The translations under genes and the position numbers were made by a program. The notes below the pieces were generated by a model. That model did not search any database. It was not told the DNA's origin and saw only the letters and a list, made by a program, of their open reading frames with translations. From DTYU01 sp040756575 (GTDB lineage Bacteria; Bacillota; Desulfotomaculia; Desulfotomaculales; Ammonificaceae), in assembly GCA_040756575.1 (NCBI GenBank), contig JBFLYP010000023.1, forward strand, positions 1 through 35,626: a stretch of DNA of 35,626 nucleotides. Reading direction: 5' to 3'. Shown piece after piece: positions 31,547 to 35,626 of this stretch (its first letter is position 1; each line of letters opens with the position of its first letter).

Positions 31547-31732
31547 TTATTTGCTCGTCCACTTTTTCTTGAAACATTCTTCACAATACATTTCTCCTAC
31601 TTTGCGCAGGATTACATCGGCCCTGCCCACCGGCATAAGCAGGTTATTGGGTGTGCGCCCGATGACAGCCATGAAGTCTCCCGGCTGCAGGCGACGCCGG
31701 CAATAATCACACTGATAAGAAAACTTATTGTT
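31547..31732 (-). CDS. Small zinc-ribbon-like ORF with unclear start
   Basis: An open frame bounded upstream by the stop at 31739-31741 encodes about 60 residues with two Cys pairs: YQCDYCRRR near the N-terminus and MYCEECFKKKW near the C-terminus. This is the layout of a treble-clef/zinc-ribbon fold, and it ends at TAA 31547-31549. No ATG, GTG or TTG lies at the right place (the frame opens at AACAATAAGTTTTCT), so the start may have been lost or a base is missing. It sits between the YIP1 and ATPase genes on the same strand. Confidence 0.5.
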   Translation of the reverse strand, partial: NNKFSYQCDYCRRRLQPGDFMAVIGRTPNNLLMPVGRADVILRKVGEMYCEECFKKKWTSK

Positions 31733-31779
31733 CCTCGGTTAACGACCTTTCTTTTCTTTAAACTGCGGGGTATTTCTCT

Positions 31780-32514
31780 TTACGGTACTCCCGCAGGTGC
31801 TCCCAGACCGAAGCCCTGACCGATGGACCCTGTGACATAAGTGAGCAGCACCGCAAGCACCCACATCCCTACTACCGGAACGGCCGCCCGCATCTTGGTC
31901 GTGCCGTAAACCGCCGAGAAGCCGATTATTAAAAGCGCCAGATCCCAAACGTTGAAAACGTTAATGTTCGCCGTGATGGCTATAATCGGCATGCTGATCG
32001 CCTGGATTGTCCCAGTCCGGCATTTTGCACTTGTTGGTTCGTGCTTTGGGCGGCAAAGGCGTCTTTCGGCAGGCTTTCGGTATCGTCGGTTGGGCCTGGA
32101 TACCGCTGTTTATTGGTAGTGTGGTGAGAGGGATATACGCATTGGCCACTGGTAATCTACCTGTACCTCAAGGGACCGGGTTGTGGCACGCAATAACGGC
32201 CCTGCAGCTGCCGCAGCCGGTGAGGAGCTGATCGCAACAATCCTTTCGATTTGCTTGGGAGGTACGTTCGGGGTTTCAGCGAGCTTCTTGTGCATCTCAG
32301 CAGCTAACTTCCCCTGCTGAGAAAGGGTTGTGGCAACGGTTAAAAACACCGTACCGCCTATCATTAGAAATGCCGGCAGGCCCAGGCCAGCCCTTCCTCC
32401 GGTTTTCCGAAAGGTGCTTCCGGGGTGTCTGATTACCCCCCATAGAACTTGCCACCATTTTAGTTTCTTTTCTTTCTCAGGTACCAATTGTTCCGTCAAA
32501 CCTGTTTCCTCCAT
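31780..32514 (-). pseudogene. YIP1-family membrane protein gene with an internal inversion
   Basis: The minus strand gives the N-terminal part from ATG 32512-32514 (MEETGLTEQLVPEKEKKLKW... to about AAAAAGPLL) and the C-terminal part (ITANINVFNVWDLALLIIGF ... TGSIGQGFGLG) ending at 31780. The central YIP1 segment with the family motif GGKGVFRQAFGIVGWAWIPLF is instead encoded on the plus strand between about 32002 and 32195. The gene therefore appears broken by inversion of its middle third, and neither strand can make an intact protein. YIP1 domains are multi-pass membrane modules often found beside ABC exporters. The frame of the joined outer parts and the segment agree with one ancestral gene of about 245 residues. 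Confidence 0.7.
32002..32195 (+). other. Inverted segment within the YIP1 gene
   Basis: Plus-strand reading gives LHLLVRALGGKGVFRQAFGI followed by VGWAWIPLFIGSVVRGIYAL, the expected central YIP1 sequence, opposite in strand to both flanks. The minus-strand translation of the same DNA is rich in Pro and charged residues and resembles nothing. The end points are estimated from where flank similarity stops. Only short matching ends (ATTG/CAAT) are visible there, with no long inverted repeats. Confidence 0.65.
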
Positions 32515-32537
32515 TGTCTAATCAACTCCTATATTTT

Positions 32538-33102
32538 CTACTCTATTACTCCGGAAACCATCCGGATAAATACCTCTTCCAGTCTTTGCGGTCGTCCGTA
32601 CTTTCCTTCCGCTTCTGCTAAAATTTCCGCAAGCGGGCCGTCCGTAATCAAAACACCGTAATTAAGGATCCCGACGTGCGTGCAGATTTTCTCTACCACC
32701 TCGGCCATGTGGTGTGAAGAAAGCAGCACCGCGTTGCCGGCGGCTACGTACTTTTGTAGAAAGGCCATGGTTTCCGCCGTGCTTTTCGGATCCAAGCCCG
32801 CAAACGGTTCGTCGAGGACCAGTAACTTGGGCTGGTAAACTAAAGCAGCGGCTAAGGCCAGTTTTTTCTTCATCCCGTGGGAGTAAGTTTCCGTATAGTT
32901 ATCTGCGGCACGTATTAGGTCGAAGAAAGAAAGCAGTTCCTCAATGCAACCGTTTTTCTTCTTTTTGTCCGCCCCCCACAGGTCGGCGACGAAGTACATA
33001 AATTCCCGGCCCGTCAACCGGTTGTACAGGTAGGGTACGTCCGCAACATAGCCGATACGCTGGTTGGTATATTCCGGTGAGGTATAAACGCTAAAATAAA
33101 AC
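32538..33102 (-). pseudogene. ABC transporter ATPase, 5' end removed by IS21 insertion
   Basis: The remaining 188 codons contain the Q-loop-side region (RIGYVADVPYLYNRLTGREF), the degenerate signature YSHGMKKKLALAAALVYQPKLLVLDEPFAGLDP with Walker B, and the H-loop LLSSHHMAEVVEKICTHVGIL. This is an ABC-2-type exporter ATPase of the CcmA/DrrA class. The Walker A segment and the start codon are missing: the coding sequence runs straight into the left end of the IS21-family element at 33103. The cut copy cannot bind ATP properly. It is the first of the decayed export cluster on this strand. Confidence 0.85.
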
Positions 33103-33166
33103 TGAGCCACTAACCGGCAAAACGCTCATTAAAAAATGAGCCACTCCGAAAAAATGAGCCACTCCG
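33103..33166 (+). repeat. Left end of the IS21-family element with multiple terminal repeats
   Basis: TGAGCCACT occurs at 33103-33111, then ATGAGCCACTCCG at 33136-33148 and again at 33154-33166. A hairpin GCTCATT-aaaa-AATGAGC spans 33124-33141. Repeated internal copies of the terminal motif are characteristic of IS21-type ends, where the transposase binds several sites. The boundary at 33103 coincides with the cut in the ABC ATPase. Confidence 0.75.
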
Positions 33167-33209
33167 ACCACTAAATCCCCGATCATTAAGTTAACGAGAG
33201 CTTAATGAA

Positions 33210-34700
33210 ATGGGGGAAAGAGGAGTGATCAGAGTGGATCAATACCAGCTTATCAGACATCTATTTGCCGTGGAAGGTCTTTCGCAAAGGGAAATTGCCA
33301 GGCGGCTCGGCATATCCCGGAATACAGTTGCGCGTTACTGCGAAGGCCGCAACGTTCCTTGGGAAGGCAAGTCTGTAGAAAATCGGAACTCCCGGGTGAT
33401 CACCCCGGAGGTAGAAGCCTTTGTCAGGCGCTGCTTTGACGAAGACAAACAGACCAACCAGCCGAAGCAGAAGCATACCGCCAAAAGGATTTATGACCGG
33501 CTATGTACCGAGATCGGTTTTAGCGGCGGTGAATCCACCATCCGGCGGCTGGTGCGGGAGATGAAAGCCAAACTGCCCCAGGTTTACCTTCCGCTTGCCT
33601 TTGCTCCAGGGGAAGCCGCGCAGGTAGACTGGGGCGCTGGCGCCGTCGTCATGAACGGCCGGAAGATTACGGCCAACCTCTTCTGTATACGTCTTTGCTT
33701 TAGTTGTGCACCTTTCGTTGTAGCCTATCCTTCCCAGCGGGAAGAGGTTTTCCTTGAGGCCCACCGGGAGGCCTTTGAATTCTTCGGCGGCGTACCGCGG
33801 ACACTGATCTATGACAACCTGAAGACCGCCGTAAAAGAAGGCTGGGGGAAAACCGCCCGGGAACAAGAAAAGTTCTTAGCCTTCAAAGCCCATTACGCTT
33901 ATGAGACCCGCTTCTGTAACCTCAGGAAGAGCCACGAAAAGGGGCTGGTGGAAAACCTGGTCGGCTACAGCCGCCGCAACTTCCTTGTTCCCATTCCGCG
34001 GGTTGAAAGCTGGGTGGAGCTAAACCACCTCCTTCGTGACCGTTGCTGCGGGTATATCGAAAGCCACCATATCCGGGGCAGAGACCTTAGCGTCAAAGAA
34101 GCCTTTGCCCTTGAACAGCACACCTTGATCACGCTGCCCATGAAGCCCTATGAGGCTGTAAAAATGGCCGAAGGCAAGGTGGACTATTTTGCCACCGTAA
34201 GATTCGAGACCAACCGCTACTCGGTCCCCGTTTCCTTTGCCGGCCGTCTGGTTACCGTAAAGGCGAGCGCCTTTGCGGTGAAAATCTACTACCGGGGAGA
34301 GGAGATCGCCCGCCACCCGCGGTCATACGGTAAATACCAGACAGTCTACGACCTCAAACACTACCTTCCGCTCCTGGAGAAACGACTGCGGGCGGTAAAG
34401 CAGGCCCGGCCGGTGCGGCAGGCGGAGATCCCCCAGGAACTCTGGGAGTATGCCAGTCGGTTAAAGAACCCCGACAGAGGAATGGTGCGGCTCTTAAGGC
34501 TGCTGCTCGACCACGGACCAGGTAGGGTTTTGGCGGCGATAAAAAAGGCGGCTGGCGGGGAGCAATATTCCGTGGATGTGGTCCAATATTACCTGACAGC
34601 CCCGGAGCCGGCTGCTCCCCTGACCCTGCCGGGACCGGAAGTGAAGCCAGTGGACCTTAAGGCTTACGACCTCCTCTTCGCTGGGGATGGCACAAGATGA
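33210..34700 (+). CDS. istA: IS21-family transposase IstA
   Basis: DDE-type transposase, 496 residues, normal for IstA. The N-terminus carries a helix-turn-helix (GLSQREIARRLGISRNTVARY at about 18-38). The catalytic core follows with the first Asp in EAAQVDWGAG, the second in TLIYDNLKTAV and the Glu in EKGLVENLVGYSRR. The C-terminal domain has the usual FETNRYSVPVSFAG motif. Start ATG 33210 was used (GGGGGAAAG region upstream). Its stop overlaps the istB ATG by four bases, as in other IS21 elements. Apparently intact. Confidence 0.95.
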   Translation: MGERGVIRVDQYQLIRHLFAVEGLSQREIARRLGISRNTVARYCEGRNVPWEGKSVENRNSRVITPEVEAFVRRCFDEDKQTNQPKQKHTAKRIYDRLCTEIGFSGGESTIRRLVREMKAKLPQVYLPLAFAPGEAAQVDWGAGAVVMNGRKITANLFCIRLCFSCAPFVVAYPSQREEVFLEAHREAFEFFGGVPRTLIYDNLKTAVKEGWGKTAREQEKFLAFKAHYAYETRFCNLRKSHEKGLVENLVGYSRRNFLVPIPRVESWVELNHLLRDRCCGYIESHHIRGRDLSVKEAFALEQHTLITLPMKPYEAVKMAEGKVDYFATVRFETNRYSVPVSFAGRLVTVKASAFAVKIYYRGEEIARHPRSYGKYQTVYDLKHYLPLLEKRLRAVKQARPVRQAEIPQELWEYASRLKNPDRGMVRLLRLLLDHGPGRVLAAIKKAAGGEQYSVDVVQYYLTAPEPAAPLTLPGPEVKPVDLKAYDLLFAGDGTR

Positions 34701-35380
34701 CCGGTGCGAGTGAACTCATCAAGCTTTACGCCCGCTCTTTAAAGCTGCCGACCGTGGCCCGGTACGAAGAGGTCGTCCGGCAAGCTGAGGAGCAGGGCTG
34801 GGGCTACGCGAAGTTTTTAGCCACGGTCCTGGCGCGGGAGATAAGCCACCGGGAAGAATCAAGCCTGAAACGGCGGCTGCACCTGGCCCGCTTCCCTCTT
34901 CAGAAGAGCCTCGATGACTTTGATTTTCGCGTTCTGCCCCAGTTGGAAGAGGCTCTGGTGTGGCAACTGGCCACTGGTGAGTTTGTAGAGCGGCGGGAGA
35001 ACATCATCATGATCGGCAATCCCGGCACCGGGAAAACCCACATCACGATAGGGCTGGGAAGGCGACTCTGTCAAAAAGGCTACAAGGTTAGGTTTTATAC
35101 CGCCGCCAACCTGGTGCTGGAGCTCGGGGAAGCCCAGCAGGAGAAAAGGCTCGGCTGTCTTGAAAGAACGCTGGCGAAGGTGGATGTGCTTATTGTGGAC
35201 GAGCTTTCGTATTTGACCTTTTCCCGGCCCCAGGCGGAATTGCTCTTCCACGTCTTATCGGAACGGGCCGAACGGGGGAGCGTGATCGTAACCATTATGT
35301 GGAATATAAAACTTTTTGGCTTCAACGCTTCGCCCCTCCTCGGTCGATCAGTTGTTCTGGAGTTTGGCCTGAAGGCGTAG
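34697..35380 (+). pseudogene. istB: IS21-family helper ATPase IstB, C-terminally altered
   Basis: IstB is the AAA+ ATPase that directs IstA to target DNA. Walker A (MIGNPGTGKTHITIG) at about 105-118, Walker B (VDVLIVDELSYLTF) and sensor region (LLFHVLSERAERGSVIVT) are present. Family members then continue with SNL...W...F.D..L..ALLDRL, but here the frame reads TIMWNIKLFGFNASPLLG and stops at 227 residues, so roughly the last 50 residues of the usual 250 are lost. The change of sequence at 35293 marks the broken right side of the element. Confidence 0.85.
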
Positions 35381-35537
35381 GTTTATCACTGAGCGTAGCA
35401 ATTAGGCGATCCAGGGCCTTAAGGTCACCGTCAGCGACTGCACGCTCTTCATCCGTGAGGGGTACCTCTTGTAGAAACCGAAGGAGGTTGGTCTTGGCTT
35501 CTAGGAGAATGCTGCAAAAGCCGCTTGTTTTTCTCCT
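35322..35537 (-). other. Short coding remnant, unknown family
   Basis: On the minus strand an open frame of about 71 codons ends at TGA 35322-35324 and reads VPLTDEERAVADGDLKALDR then LIATLSDKPTPSGQTPEQLI, a coding-like helical sequence. It is closed upstream by a TGA (35538-35540) and has no ATG, GTG or TTG start, so it looks like the C-terminal remnant of a gene interrupted near the edge of the IS remnant. I do not recognise the family. The rest of 35381-35626 holds no identifiable feature. Confidence 0.3.
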
Positions 35538-35626
35538 TCAGAGGCTCCAAGGTCGATTCTTCAGCCAAAACTCACGTAAGGTAAAACCCTTCAGCAATCC
35601 ATTTGCTGTTTTCTCCTCTTTTTGAG

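Larger units (their letters stand above)
33103..35293 (+). mobile_element. IS21-family insertion sequence, right end missing
   Basis: The element comprises the repeated left end, istA, and istB up to about codon 199. After 35293 the istB reading departs from the family and no matching right end (AGTGGCTCA orientation) appears before the window ends. Its target duplication cannot be read because the right junction is lost. The element has interrupted an ABC ATPase gene on its left side. Confidence 0.8.

Noticed and set aside
31739..31948. Minus-strand 69-codon frame overlapping the YIP1 C-terminus
   Set aside because: It is another frame of the YIP1 C-terminal coding region, with His/Gly/Arg-rich shadow sequence.
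1..35626. tRNA or rRNA genes
   Set aside because: I saw no cloverleaf with a TTC-type loop or rRNA-like conserved segment while reading both strands, though a dedicated tRNA scan was not possible.

Overview
The window reads as chromosomal DNA of a GC-rich, anaerobic, endospore-forming Firmicute, most like the Desulfotomaculum/Pelotomaculum/Desulforudis group. The evidence is a GerA-type germination operon, the germination/cortex amidase CwlD, the order (DUF4321)-maf-radC-mreBCD-mrdA-minCDE, a TauE/SafE exporter of the kind common in sulfate reducers, and a membrane [NiFe] hydrogenase. The genus is inferred from gene content and order, not from any search.

Layout, left to right. (1) 0.25-0.8 kb: a LuxR-type regulator with a truncated GAF-like N-terminus. 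(2) 1.1-3.1 kb, minus strand: rplM-rpsI-cwlD, with an L13-leader hairpin and an extended -10 promoter. (3) 3.2-9 kb: an accessory block holding a DUF169 protein, a small membrane protein, a TauE/SafE exporter and two closely related Crp/Fnr regulators, interspersed with dispersed non-coding repeats. Two promoters here, those of tauE and of the first crp gene, share a module with two CRP-geometry operators (TGTCN-N6-NGACA). (4) 9-12.1 kb: rnr preceded by a hotdog thioesterase, then the end of the min operon. (5) 11.8-20.2 kb, minus strand: DUF4321-maf-radC-mreB-mreC-mreD-mrdA-minC-minD-minE, the cell-shape and septum-placement cluster. Its MinC has no N-terminal FtsZ-inhibitory domain. (6) 20.3-25.3 kb: a RidA protein, then a germination receptor operon (B-A-C order) with a small two-helix protein that could be a D subunit. 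(7) 25.7-29.1 kb, plus strand: a 49-codon ORF, then [NiFe] hydrogenase small subunit, large subunit and cytochrome b. This enzyme has several departures from the canonical type. (8) 29.1-33.1 kb, minus strand: a decayed export cluster of CARDB protein, MacB-type ATPase, zinc-ribbon ORF, YIP1 protein and ABC ATPase. Every member carries a lesion or an unclear start, and one carries an internal inversion of about 190 bp. (9) 33.1-35.3 kb: an IS21-family element that cut the last ABC ATPase and is itself truncated in istB. (10) 35.3-35.6 kb: fragmentary sequence.

A recurring feature is that intergenic DNA is filled with degenerate tandem 7-base units whose sequence differs from place to place, plus families of hairpin-bearing repeats. 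Some heptads run into stop codons and start regions of genes.

The most interesting items are the paired CRP-type operator module with its matching regulators, the non-canonical hydrogenase, the domain-less MinC, and the inverted segment within the YIP1 gene.
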